NCBI GenBank assembly: GCA_000635535.1
Contig: JFMF01000008.1
Location: 1 to 50,331, forward strand
Origin: Prochlorococcus sp. scB243_496M6
GTDB lineage: Bacteria; Cyanobacteriota; Cyanobacteriia; PCC-6307; Cyanobiaceae
Reading direction: 5' to 3'
Length of the DNA stretch: 50,331 nt
Shown here piece by piece: positions 42,461 through 50,331 of this stretch. Under the pieces are notes generated by a model. That model worked only from the letters and a program-made list of their open reading frames with translations, did no database searches and was not told the origin of the DNA. The position numbers and the translations under genes are program-made. Position 1 is the first letter of the stretch; each line of letters opens with the position of its first letter.

Positions 42461-42802
42461 TTACTTTATTTCTTCTGCTTTTACTTCAATTGTACTTTCA
42501 CTAGGCTTTTTATAAAATTGATTGTTATTACTAATATTTTCTAAATTTGCCCCACAATTCATGCAATTTTCAGTCATGTCTAGGGATATAGCACCACAAC
42601 TATTACATGTATTCATTTTTGATTTGAAAGAGTTAAAACCTATAAATACTAAAATTAATAATAGAAGAGGAATTAAAAGTAATAGGAGTAAAATATTACC
42701 TAGAAAGCTTATGAAAAAGTTTATTCCAAAAATCGGAATAACTATAAGTATGATTAATGAGTAAGTAAGAAAATTTTTATTAGCTTTAAGAAAATAATTC
42801 AT
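42461..42802 (-). CDS. 113-residue membrane protein with zinc-ribbon-like motif
   Basis: Two hydrophobic segments at about residues 14-34 and 35-55 are followed by a cytosolic zinc-ribbon-like module C-x2-C-x10-C-x2-C (CNSCGAISLDMTENCMNCG, about 66-84) and a polar tail. The CxxCG...CxxCG spacing fits a small rubredoxin-like knuckle. It is the last gene of a reverse run, 11 bases after the YihY gene stop, so the pair is probably co-transcribed. I know no characterised family; a membrane sensor or assembly factor is only a guess. Confidence 0.7.
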   Translation of the reverse strand: MNYFLKANKNFLTYSLIILIVIPIFGINFFISFLGNILLLLLLIPLLLLILVFIGFNSFKSKMNTCNSCGAISLDMTENCMNCGANLENISNNNQFYKKPSESTIEVKAEEIK

Positions 42803-42813
42803 CTTAGTTAAAG

Positions 42814-43728
42814 TTATTTATAATTTCTTTTTTTGTTTAATAAAGTCATACTAGCAATAACTACGCTCCAGCATTGTCCAAAATATAAAATAACTCCTAA
42901 TAGCCATACCCACAAGGTAAGCACAAGAAAACCTCCAATAAAACCATATGCTTGAAATCTTGCACCAAGTGAGAGAATACTTTTACTCACTGCTAAGTTC
43001 AATGTGGTTAGGCCAATTCCGATAAGAAAAGATCCTGGTAAAAGAGGTTTTAAAGGAACTTTTCGACTGGGTAATAGGGCTTGTAATAAAAGAGCCATTA
43101 AAGTAAATCCGATTAATGGAATTGCAAACTGACCAACTTGTAATAGAGGTAACTTTAATAATAAATCAGAAAAAAGATTATTAGATTTTGAAAGATTTTC
43201 TAAAACATTACTTGGGATCATCCTAAGATTTGCACTAATCTGATCTAAAACCATTAAAAAACCAATAAAGAATACTATTAAAAAGGCTTCAACTCTATTT
43301 CTAAGAAACCTGGAAGCTTGCACTCTCCAAGCAGCGTTTACTTTTTTAGAAGGAATTTCGTCTTCCCACAGCCTATCTGAACCTCTTTGAAGAGATAGAT
43401 ATGCATTTCCTGCTGTGAAAAGTAAAAACATAGCCCCTAGAATACCTGCTCCAAAACCTTGATCTATCAAATTAAACAATGTTGTTTCTACTAACTCAAC
43501 TACTGAAGGAGGTAAAAGCTGAGCAGCTATAGCAATTATTTGTTGATCTAATCCTTCTTGTTTTCCCAGGAACCATGAAGCTATTGAAAGAGAAATTAAA
43601 AGAATAGGAAAAAATGATTGAAGTGTGTAGTATGCGAATGCAGCGCTTAAATCAACACAATCAGATTTGCTCCATCTTTCACAAGCTCCCCATAAACTTT
43701 TCAGTATCCATTTTGAACTTCGCTGCAT
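42814..43728 (-). CDS. YihY/BrkB-family membrane protein
   Basis: This ~304-residue protein has about six transmembrane helices and the family blocks DLSAAFAYYTLQSFFPILLI near the start, LWEDEIPSKK, and VPLKPLLPGSFLIGIGLTTLN before the last helices. The family was once called RNase BN by mistake; relatives are inner-membrane proteins of uncertain transport function. The frame opens at TTG 43743, but ATG 43728, giving MQRSSKWILKSLWG, is preferred. It lies 90 bases downstream of the IMPase gene on the reverse strand and just upstream of the zinc-ribbon gene. Confidence 0.88.
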   Translation of the reverse strand: MQRSSKWILKSLWGACERWSKSDCVDLSAAFAYYTLQSFFPILLISLSIASWFLGKQEGLDQQIIAIAAQLLPPSVVELVETTLFNLIDQGFGAGILGAMFLLFTAGNAYLSLQRGSDRLWEDEIPSKKVNAAWRVQASRFLRNRVEAFLIVFFIGFLMVLDQISANLRMIPSNVLENLSKSNNLFSDLLLKLPLLQVGQFAIPLIGFTLMALLLQALLPSRKVPLKPLLPGSFLIGIGLTTLNLAVSKSILSLGARFQAYGFIGGFLVLTLWVWLLGVILYFGQCWSVVIASMTLLNKKRNYK

Positions 43729-43818
43729 ATTAATTTTCTTCAAATATTTATTTATTTACTTATTTTTTATTCTATCGGATTAAGAAATTTTTCAAGCAAT
43801 TATTGATTAATCATGCAA

Positions 43819-44619
43819 CTATTTTTCCAATAATAAATTGCCCCATGGCTTTAAAATTTCAACTTTTTCTTGAGACCTACAAGCAATTAAAGGAAAATTT
43901 ACATTGCTCAAGTCTTCTCCTGAAACTAAATTTAAAGGATCTATTTCTAACCACTCTATAGAACAATTAAGTTCTTCTAATAGAAGCCATGCTGCTGCAA
44001 TATCCCATATCTTAGGGGTTGATTCTATTGCTCCGAAAGTTTGCCCCATCGCTACACTCGTAAGATTTAAACTCGATACTCCTAAGAGTCTGATTTTGCC
44101 TGGAAATACTGAGTTTGGTTTTTTTTGTAAAATTTTTATTGATCTACTACACAAAGAAATGCATTCACTTTGATGATTATTTTGGCTAGGAATTATTTTC
44201 TGGTTATTTAACCAAACCCCCTCACCTCTAATGGATACAAACTTTTTTTTCAATGTAGGAATTATTAAAAAAGAGGATTGCGGTTTTCCATCAACGAACC
44301 TTGCCACTGATATAGACCAGTAAGGAATACCTGCAGCAAAATTTGTTGTTCCATCGAGTGGATCGACCACCCAATAAGCTTTTGAGTTTGGAATTAACTT
44401 CTGGCCTTCTTCACTAAGGACGCCCTCACCTGGAGCTATTGAAGCTAAGCCATCAACGATTGTTTTGTCACTCCATAAATCACAACTCGTCAATAATGAT
44501 CCATCCTCTTTATTGCTGGCGTTAATATTTCCAAAATCTTTTTTTTGTCGTTGACTAACTAATTCAAATAAAGAATCTAATTCACTTAATTGCTTATTAG
44601 TTAAATTTGGTGGATTCAT
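43819..44619 (-). CDS. Inositol monophosphatase-family phosphatase
   Basis: This family hydrolyses sugar, inositol or nucleotide monophosphates with Mg2+. The 266-residue protein has metal-ligand motifs LSEEG at 68-72, WVVDPLDGTTNFAAG at 83-97, and the C-terminal IWDIAAAWLLLEE near 210-222. These support an active enzyme; substrate (inositol-1-phosphate, histidinol phosphate or other) cannot be told. Its ATG overlaps the TolC stop as ATGA, an arrangement typical of coupled translation, so it is probably made with tolC. Confidence 0.9.
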   Translation of the reverse strand: MNPPNLTNKQLSELDSLFELVSQRQKKDFGNINASNKEDGSLLTSCDLWSDKTIVDGLASIAPGEGVLSEEGQKLIPNSKAYWVVDPLDGTTNFAAGIPYWSISVARFVDGKPQSSFLIIPTLKKKFVSIRGEGVWLNNQKIIPSQNNHQSECISLCSRSIKILQKKPNSVFPGKIRLLGVSSLNLTSVAMGQTFGAIESTPKIWDIAAAWLLLEELNCSIEWLEIDPLNLVSGEDLSNVNFPLIACRSQEKVEILKPWGNLLLEK

Positions 44620-46046
44620 CTTGGGATATTACAAATAGATTCTGTTTGTTTAATCGTATTATCGTTATTTAAACAGTTATTACTGATTTCAAGAAAAGTT
44701 AATCTTTCTAATTTATCTAAATTCAAATTGTAATCATAAATTGCATTGATATTCTTCGACTTTGCATCACTTAATTCTTTTTGTCTCACTAGTACGTCCT
44801 TTAAAGTTGATATTCCAACATCGTATCTCATTCTTGCTAGCCTCAAAGACTCTTTTGTAGATAATATTTCTTTTGAAGTTGATAAGATTTTTTCTTCATT
44901 TAATTTCAAATTTAAGTAAGTTTTAGAGATATTTGTTTTAAGAACACTTTTGAGATTGTTATAAGAATATTCTTCGCCTTTTGCTTGAGATTTTCTTGAT
45001 TTGTATGATTTTTTATTTTGACCACCATTAAAAATATTCCATGATAAATTTAAGCTTATCGTATTTGAATAAGAGGAACCATATTCGTTAGGGTCTATGT
45101 CAATTGCCAGAGAATCGCCTTTGGTGAATGCACTTGATAGTGAGTTACTGATATATATACTTGGCCTATTTGAATTCAGGAAACTATTTGCTTCATTATC
45201 TTTTATTGATTTTTGAAGAGCAATGTTTTTTAATGAAAGGTTGCTTTCAAGACCATTTTTTATGTTTTTATTTAAATTATGATTCCAATAACCCAATAAT
45301 TTTTGTTCTTTTTTAATTTCGAAATCTTCTTTGAGGTTAAGAATTTCTTTAAGTGATATTTTGTTAATTTGATGCTCAATTTTTTTCTCGTAAAGTGCTT
45401 GTTTGTCTCTCGAAAGTTGAGCATCGGCTTCGAGTACTTCAAATTTTGTTCCGATACCAGCATCTAATTTAGCTTGACTATTTTCTAGGCTTGTCATAGA
45501 TAAATCAAGTGCTGATTTTTTATTCACAATATCCTGTGATGACTTCTGGTATTTATGGTATAAAGTGCTAGCTTCTTGTATTAAGTCTTTTCTTTTTATC
45601 TCATAATTATTTTTTGCAATTTTTAAATTTTCTCTGGCTATTTTGATTTCGGGACCTCTTAGCGGATCGATTAAATCCCATCTGATATTAAGTGAGGGGT
45701 TAACGGAAAATTGGGAGGTTTTTGTAGTATTTGAATTACTATTATAATTTCGACCGGCAACATATTTGGGTAATCCGTTCGCTTGTAAATCTATTGAAGG
45801 GTACCTCTTAGCAATTTTGCTTGAAAGATTAAAACTCGAAGCTTCTATTAATTCCTTTAAAGATTTAAGCTCATCATTATTGAGAATGATATTCTTTATT
45901 TCCTGATGATTAATGAATATTTTATCTGTATTGATTCGTATAATTTCATCAATAGAATTCTTGTTTTCGCTTAGTATGGATTGTTGAAAAGTAACAAAGA
46001 AACCTAATGGTATAAATAAAGTGGTATTTATTATCTTTCTAAGCAT
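44616..46046 (-). CDS. TolC-family outer-membrane efflux protein
   Basis: TolC-type proteins form trimeric channels across outer membrane and periplasm for efflux or type I secretion. The 476-residue protein begins with a signal-peptide-like stretch (LFIPLGFFVTFQQSILS), then has the two-fold repeated coiled-coil architecture: one half with RWDLIDPLRGPEIKIARENLKIAKNNYEIK, the other with SLNLSWNIFNGGQNKKSY and RMRYDVGISTLKDVLV. Length and repeats fit the family. It is three bases downstream of the DUF512 gene and overlaps the IMPase start, so the three form an operon. No cognate pump genes are adjacent. Confidence 0.93.
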   Translation of the reverse strand: MLRKIINTTLFIPLGFFVTFQQSILSENKNSIDEIIRINTDKIFINHQEIKNIILNNDELKSLKELIEASSFNLSSKIAKRYPSIDLQANGLPKYVAGRNYNSNSNTTKTSQFSVNPSLNIRWDLIDPLRGPEIKIARENLKIAKNNYEIKRKDLIQEASTLYHKYQKSSQDIVNKKSALDLSMTSLENSQAKLDAGIGTKFEVLEADAQLSRDKQALYEKKIEHQINKISLKEILNLKEDFEIKKEQKLLGYWNHNLNKNIKNGLESNLSLKNIALQKSIKDNEANSFLNSNRPSIYISNSLSSAFTKGDSLAIDIDPNEYGSSYSNTISLNLSWNIFNGGQNKKSYKSRKSQAKGEEYSYNNLKSVLKTNISKTYLNLKLNEEKILSTSKEILSTKESLRLARMRYDVGISTLKDVLVRQKELSDAKSKNINAIYDYNLNLDKLERLTFLEISNNCLNNDNTIKQTESICNIPR

Positions 46047-46049
46047 AAT

Positions 46050-47450
46050 TTAGGATTTTTTACTATTGGTTATTCCAATTAGATTATCAATAATATCATT
46101 TGAATCATCTAGAACGTGAATTTTGGTATTTAATTGATTTGCAACTTCTTTAATATTCTTATCATCTAAAAATAAATCAGTATTCAGTTTTAACATAATA
46201 GATGGAATGTAAACAGCTTCTCCTAAATCCTTATTTTTCAACCCGTGAATTAGATCCTCTCCAGTAAGAAGACCTGTAACGACTTGATTCTGACCCCAAT
46301 AAATACTTGGTAAACCATATAAATTAATTGTTAATCCATCAATTAAGTTTAATTTCTTGACTGTAGGAATTAGGGCTTCATAAACTAATTTACCAACAAT
46401 CCAGCTAACTGTTTTTGGCTTTTTTACTTTTTTGGGTAGGTTTTGAGTCTTCTCTCTTAATGTTTCTAGAAAGTTTCTAATAGTCCCAACTCCATTAGAT
46501 TCTTGTGGCATATTTTCGTAGGTTTTGTAACTTGGTAAATTTCTACCAGCTATTAAATACCATTCGTCTGCTAGCCAACAAAAACGAGTCCCAAGAGTAT
46601 TTTGTAGAGAGGCTTGAATTCTCTCTACTTGTTTAATAGTTTTTTTTGCGTATTCTGGGCTTATTGATTTCAATCCATCATTTTCAGGTCTAAATTTTGT
46701 AAGTCCTACAGGAACTATTGCAACTGAAAGTACTGTCTGAGAAGTTTTTTTGTAGAATTCAGCAAGTTCCAAAATTGATTTCTCAAGAATATCCCCATCA
46801 TTTATATCTGGACAAACAACAATTTGAGCATGTATTTGAATAGAGTTTTTTTCAAACCACGAAATTTGATCAAGTATCACTCCTGCTTTTTTATTTTTTA
46901 ATAATTTTTCTCTTGTGCCGGGATCGGTTGCATGAACTGAAATAAAAAGTGGAGATAGTTTTTGCATAGAAATTCTTTCCCAGTCTTCTTTTTTTAAATT
47001 CGTAAGAGTTAAATAAGAGCCATATAGGAAACTTAATCTATAATCATCATCTTTTATATATAGACTTTTTCTTTTGCCACTTGGCTGTTGATCAATAAAA
47101 CAAAATGGACATCTATTATTGCATTGCTTGATTGAATCAAATAATGCATCTTTAAAATTTATACCTAAATTAACGTCTTGATCTTTTTCTATATTTATAT
47201 TGTGAATCTCATGATTTTTATCTAAAACTGATATTTCTAAAATTTCTTCACTAATTAGAATCTGATAATCAATTAAATCTCTTGGTTTTTTCCCATTAAT
47301 ACTAATAATTGAATCACCTGATTCAAATCCTATTTCCTCAGCAATCGAATTAGCTTCAATACTTTCAATTTCTGCAGGATTTATTTTATAAGTAATATTA
47401 GGAACCAAAAGATCAATGGGATCTTCTGTGTAATTAATTTCTTGCCACAC
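46050..47450 (-). CDS. DUF512 family radical-SAM Fe-S protein with PDZ-like N-terminus
   Basis: The 466-residue protein starts with a PDZ-like domain (about 23-97, including IGFESGDSIISINGKKP), then a radical-SAM-like cluster motif C-x3-C-x2-C at Cys110, Cys114 and Cys117 (CNNRCPFCF), followed by FISVHATDPGTREKLL and the C-terminal DUF512 region (IVGKLVYEALIPTVKKLN, then LLTGEDLIHGL). This architecture is conserved in cyanobacteria; its reaction is unknown. Start is GTG 47450. It leads the reverse operon with tolC and IMPase. Confidence 0.93.
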   Translation of the reverse strand: MWQEINYTEDPIDLLVPNITYKINPAEIESIEANSIAEEIGFESGDSIISINGKKPRDLIDYQILISEEILEISVLDKNHEIHNINIEKDQDVNLGINFKDALFDSIKQCNNRCPFCFIDQQPSGKRKSLYIKDDDYRLSFLYGSYLTLTNLKKEDWERISMQKLSPLFISVHATDPGTREKLLKNKKAGVILDQISWFEKNSIQIHAQIVVCPDINDGDILEKSILELAEFYKKTSQTVLSVAIVPVGLTKFRPENDGLKSISPEYAKKTIKQVERIQASLQNTLGTRFCWLADEWYLIAGRNLPSYKTYENMPQESNGVGTIRNFLETLREKTQNLPKKVKKPKTVSWIVGKLVYEALIPTVKKLNLIDGLTINLYGLPSIYWGQNQVVTGLLTGEDLIHGLKNKDLGEAVYIPSIMLKLNTDLFLDDKNIKEVANQLNTKIHVLDDSNDIIDNLIGITNSKKS

Positions 47451-47628
47451 AATTTAAGGCCAAATACTCTTATTTATATTTATTCTAAACTTATATATGA
47501 CTCAAAGTGTATTAAATACTTTTAAAAAACTAAATATAGGTGTCTAATTATGGGCCTTCTATTTATTAAAATATGGAATTCGCAGTTTTCTAAAACACGA
47601 TTTAGATTAATCAAAATAACCTTTTTCA
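47451..47628. promoter_or_regulatory. 178-base divergent region between DUF512 and DUF3120 genes
   Basis: The region should hold promoters for the reverse DUF512 operon and the forward DUF3120-nadB pair. A 40-codon forward frame from 47549 overlaps the DUF3120 start in another frame and looks like noise. I see no dyad or terminator worth calling. Confidence 0.35.
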
Positions 47629-48396
47629 TTGAAAGAATTAATTACAAAAAATTTAGAAGTAAAAGATAAATTCAACTATGAATCCCATAAGACAGTTGAT
47701 TCATACGAAAATAGTTTTTTATCAAATCCTTTATCTTTAAGATTGTGGTCTTCTTTTTTTGTAATTTTACCTATTTTTGTTCAAGCCCCTTGGGTTAGAT
47801 TAGAACCAATAAGTGCTCTTTGTTTTACTTTTGTAATTGTCTTCGCGGCAATTATTTTGAATCAGAAAGGATCAAATAAGTGGTTTATTGTCAGTTCATT
47901 ATTACTTGGTATATCAGGTAGTTGGCTTGGTGGATGTTTGTTCTGGGGTTGGTTAAGCCCATTTCCTATCCTACACATCCCTGTTGAAGCTATAGTTTTT
48001 CCTTTAGCTTTAATTGGATTTGGTACTAATTGGAAAATAGGTTCAAGTTTTTATATATCTTCTTTATTTGGAACCGCAGTCACCGACATTACAATATTTT
48101 TAATCGGACTCATGGATCAATGGAAGCAGGTAATTACAGCAGATTCTGAAAATGCACCCATTATTCTTCAAAAAACTTCAGAGAGTCTTATTCAAATAAA
48201 ATCATTATCTTTTATCGTTTTTGTTGCTCTTATACTTTGGTTTATTTCAAAAGAAATTTTAGATTCTGGCACAATCAACACTACTAGTGGTAAAGCACTC
48301 TTAGTTTCTGGTTACGTAATTCAGACGACATTAATTGTTGATGGTATTTTTATTGTTTTAGCAATTCTGCAACCAACTTTTAGTGGATTGGTTTAA
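47629..48396 (+). CDS. DUF3120 integral membrane protein
   Basis: This 255-residue protein has a ~40-residue polar N-terminus and about six to seven hydrophobic segments from residue 38 (WSSFFVILPIFVQAPWVRLEP) to the end. The blocks QAPWVRLEP and CLFWGWLSPFPILHIPVEAIVFP are the markers that lead me to the cyanobacterial DUF3120 family. Function unknown. TTG 47629 is the only early in-frame start. Its stop overlaps the nadB start as TAATG, so the two are translationally coupled. Confidence 0.8.
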   Translation: MKELITKNLEVKDKFNYESHKTVDSYENSFLSNPLSLRLWSSFFVILPIFVQAPWVRLEPISALCFTFVIVFAAIILNQKGSNKWFIVSSLLLGISGSWLGGCLFWGWLSPFPILHIPVEAIVFPLALIGFGTNWKIGSSFYISSLFGTAVTDITIFLIGLMDQWKQVITADSENAPIILQKTSESLIQIKSLSFIVFVALILWFISKEILDSGTINTTSGKALLVSGYVIQTTLIVDGIFIVLAILQPTFSGLV

Positions 48397-50063
48397 TGTT
48401 AAGGCCTCCATTTTCGCAAGAACCGATATCAATAAATAATTGGGATGTAATCGTTATAGGCGCTGGTGCTGCTGGCCTTATGACTTGTCTTGAATTACCC
48501 TCAAATTTAAAAGTGCTTCTTTTAAATAGAAATACTAGTAAGGTATCTTCTAGTAGATGGGCTCAAGGAGGTATTGCATCTGTTGTTAGAAAAGATGATT
48601 CATTTGATCTGCATGCTGATGATACTTTAAAAGCAGGTGATGGACTATGTGATTTTCAAGCTGTAGAAATGCTAGTTAAAGAAGCTCCAGGTTGTGTCGA
48701 AAGGTTGCAGAATTTAGGGATGATTTTTGATCAAAGTTCTGATCAATTAGCTACTACCTTGGAAGCAGCCCATTCACGAAGAAGAGTCTTACATGTTAAA
48801 GATCGTACTGGACGAGCATTAGTTGAAGTTCTAGAAGATCATATTGAGAATCAAAAAAATATTCTTCACTGCAGGGGTGTAAGAGTAACTGAACTTCTTA
48901 TTGAAAATAAAGAATGTAGGGGAGTTCAGGTTCTTGATGGAGCAAATTTATATTGGATTAAATCTAGAGCTGTTGTTTTGGCTACAGGCGGGGGTGGGCA
49001 CTTATTTACAAATACAACAAATCCTGCTCAATCCTCTGGTGAAGGGATTGCTCTTGCATGGAAAGCAGGAGCTGCTATCGAAGATTTAGAGTTCGTGCAA
49101 TTTCATCCAACAGCTTTAAAATTTTATGGTGCACCTTGCTTTTTAATATCTGAGGCACTTAGAGGGGAAGGAGCGATTTTAGTTGATAAAAATGGTGAAA
49201 GTCCAGTTAAAAATCTTGAAAATCGTGATCTAGCTACTAGAGATCAGGTAAGTAGAGCAATTATGAAAAATATGCATGATAATAATGTAGACCATGTTGG
49301 CTTAGATCTTCGGTATATTGACCCAGAAAAAATTGTGGAGCGCTTCCCCACGATCTTAAGTCGATGTCTGGATTACGGCGTTAACCCTTTAAATGAGGTT
49401 ATTCCCGTAGCTCCTGCAGCTCATTATTGGATGGGAGGTGTTAAAACAGATCTTAATGCATCTTCAACAAGAAAAGGATTATATGCTGTTGGAGAAGTTG
49501 CTTCTACAGGTGTGCATGGCGCTAATAGATTAGCAAGTAATTCACTGATGGAGTGTCTTGTTTTTGCAAGAAAAATGTCTTCAATTGTTTTGAATGACCC
49601 TTCTAAATTTGAAAAATTTGATAGATCATTTCGAGAGTTTGATATTGAAGATCCTAAAGAAGATCAAATTTCTATAATTGCTGAAAAAATTGATGAATTA
49701 AGAAAACTATGTTGGTTAAATTTAGGTGTATCTCGCAATAAGGTAAATATGAGCAAATTTTTAAATTACATTCAAAATGATATAGATAAATTAAATAAAA
49801 ATGATTTACTAAATAGTCTGGAAAAAATAAAATTTGATCAAAAAATAAAACTTAGTGAACGCAATAGAAGAGCATTAAATCTTTTACTTGATTTAAAGAA
49901 TAGACAAATAACCACCATAACTTTATTAAAAGCTTGTCTGTTTAGAGAAGAAAGTAGAGGAGGCCACTATAGAAATGATTTCCCTTATAAAGATAAAAAT
50001 TGGGAATGCCATACTAGACAAAAGTTAGATCAAAAAATTCAAAAAAGATTTATTAAAAATTAA
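48396..50063 (+). CDS. nadB: L-aspartate oxidase
   Basis: NadB oxidises L-aspartate to iminoaspartate with FAD, the first step of de novo NAD synthesis; NadA then uses the product. The 555-residue flavoprotein has the dinucleotide loop VIGAGAAGLMT at 20-30, the family block SSSRWAQGGIA at 51-61, FHPTALKFYG near 237, EALRGEGAILVD, and the C-terminal helical domain with ESRGGHYRNDFP. All look intact. ATG 48396 shares one base with the stop of DUF3120. Its 3' end overlaps the convergent VKOR-thioredoxin gene by 11 bases. Confidence 0.97.
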   Translation: MLRPPFSQEPISINNWDVIVIGAGAAGLMTCLELPSNLKVLLLNRNTSKVSSSRWAQGGIASVVRKDDSFDLHADDTLKAGDGLCDFQAVEMLVKEAPGCVERLQNLGMIFDQSSDQLATTLEAAHSRRRVLHVKDRTGRALVEVLEDHIENQKNILHCRGVRVTELLIENKECRGVQVLDGANLYWIKSRAVVLATGGGGHLFTNTTNPAQSSGEGIALAWKAGAAIEDLEFVQFHPTALKFYGAPCFLISEALRGEGAILVDKNGESPVKNLENRDLATRDQVSRAIMKNMHDNNVDHVGLDLRYIDPEKIVERFPTILSRCLDYGVNPLNEVIPVAPAAHYWMGGVKTDLNASSTRKGLYAVGEVASTGVHGANRLASNSLMECLVFARKMSSIVLNDPSKFEKFDRSFREFDIEDPKEDQISIIAEKIDELRKLCWLNLGVSRNKVNMSKFLNYIQNDIDKLNKNDLLNSLEKIKFDQKIKLSERNRRALNLLLDLKNRQITTITLLKACLFREESRGGHYRNDFPYKDKNWECHTRQKLDQKIQKRFIKN

Positions 50064-50331
50064 TATCTCCCTGATAGTCGGTTTTTGTTACTAATTCATT
50101 TAAAGAACGTGTACCACTAATAATTTCTCCATTTATTTCCCAAGAAGGAAATCCACTGATTCCTTTCGTTTGGCATAGCTCATACTCATTATCTTTACCA
50201 TCTTTAGCACATTCGACTACTTTTAATTTCTTAACTGCTTCCCTACCAAATAATTGTTTCTGATCGTGGCAATGCGGGCACCAATATGCACTATACATAA
50301 CAATATTATTTTCACTCAAAAACTTTGCAAA
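50053..50331 (-). CDS. C-terminal thioredoxin-like domain of a VKOR fusion protein (partial)
   Basis: The frame runs to the right edge without a start, so this is the 3' end of a longer gene. The 92 visible codons form a thioredoxin/glutaredoxin-like domain: MYSAYWCPHCHDQKQLFG with the redox pair CPHC, then GISGFPSWEINGE with the cis-proline and a short C-terminus. In cyanobacteria this exact domain is fused behind a four-helix VKOR membrane domain that forms disulfide bonds using quinone. A TTG at 50319 is an in-frame codon, not a start. The VKOR half lies outside the window and is inferred. Confidence 0.85.
   Translation of the reverse strand, partial: FAKFLSENNIVMYSAYWCPHCHDQKQLFGREAVKKLKVVECAKDGKDNEYELCQTKGISGFPSWEINGEIISGTRSLNELVTKTDYQGDINF

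Noticed and set aside
47549..47671. 40-codon forward frame before DUF3120
   Set aside because: Overlaps the DUF3120 start in another frame, with composition typical of AT-rich noise.
1..50331. CRISPR arrays, insertion sequences, integrases, rRNA
   Set aside because: No repeat-spacer periodicity, transposase motifs, long direct repeats or rRNA-like GC-rich tracts were seen.

Overview
This window looks like a chromosomal segment of a high-light-adapted Prochlorococcus. It is very AT-rich and densely coding, with no gene-free stretch above 300 bases. It carries cyanobacterial photosynthesis genes (psbX, ycf66, two hli genes), a circularly permuted two-piece tmRNA gene of the marine picocyanobacterial kind, and many small membrane proteins. 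I see no phage, insertion sequence, integrase or CRISPR array, so this is core genome with a few poorly described small-gene pockets. The strain cannot be fixed from sequence alone.

Layout. 1-4,700: the start of an orphan ParA-like ATPase, an aldo/keto reductase, the permuted ssrA gene, a THUMP-type RNA methyltransferase, an overlapping pair of membrane-associated proteins (holin-III-like and DUF883-like), and two small genes, one resembling the LigD phosphoesterase domain. 4,700-12,800: smc, a PRC-barrel protein, an LpxB-like glycosyltransferase, tRNA-Leu with the rare anticodon AAG, accC and a YggT protein. 12,800-17,600: psbX and ycf66 forward, then a reverse run def, HIT, 92-aa membrane protein, ABCD/SbmA-type ABC transporter, hli. 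17,600-24,800: an S9 peptidase convergent with the sufBCDS iron-sulfur assembly operon, and a divergent 118-aa orphan where sufR often lies. 25,000-33,100: a DUF4912 protein, a 56-aa membrane protein, phosphoglucomutase, RarA, a phosphopantetheinyl transferase, a peroxiredoxin, CoaX, CysH and a type II NADH dehydrogenase. 33,200-37,100: a three-gene ion-transport operon (DASS carrier with RCK domains, KtrB, KtrA). 37,100-40,300: a cluster of small genes (ribbon-helix-helix regulator, an operator-like repeat, a Nif11-like peptide, a tiny membrane protein, an ABC-F ATPase, a four-cysteine peptide). 40,300-42,500: an HtrA protease, DUF2973, a 127-aa orphan and a 48-aa Hlip. 42,500-47,450: a reverse run DUF512 radical-SAM protein, TolC, IMPase, YihY, zinc-ribbon protein. 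47,600-end: DUF3120, nadB and the thioredoxin end of a VKOR fusion.

Functional themes. Several genes serve iron-sulfur and redox metabolism (suf, nadB, a radical-SAM protein, NDH-2, the VKOR-Trx tail, cysH), photosystem protection (psbX, ycf66, hli), cofactor supply (coaX, PPTase, accC), chromosome maintenance (smc, rarA, ParA-like) and Na+/K+ homeostasis. No complete new system is obvious. The best candidates for undescribed biology are the small-gene block at 37.1-38.3 kb with its repeat, the twin-CX3C peptide at 40.1 kb, and the A34 tRNA-Leu.
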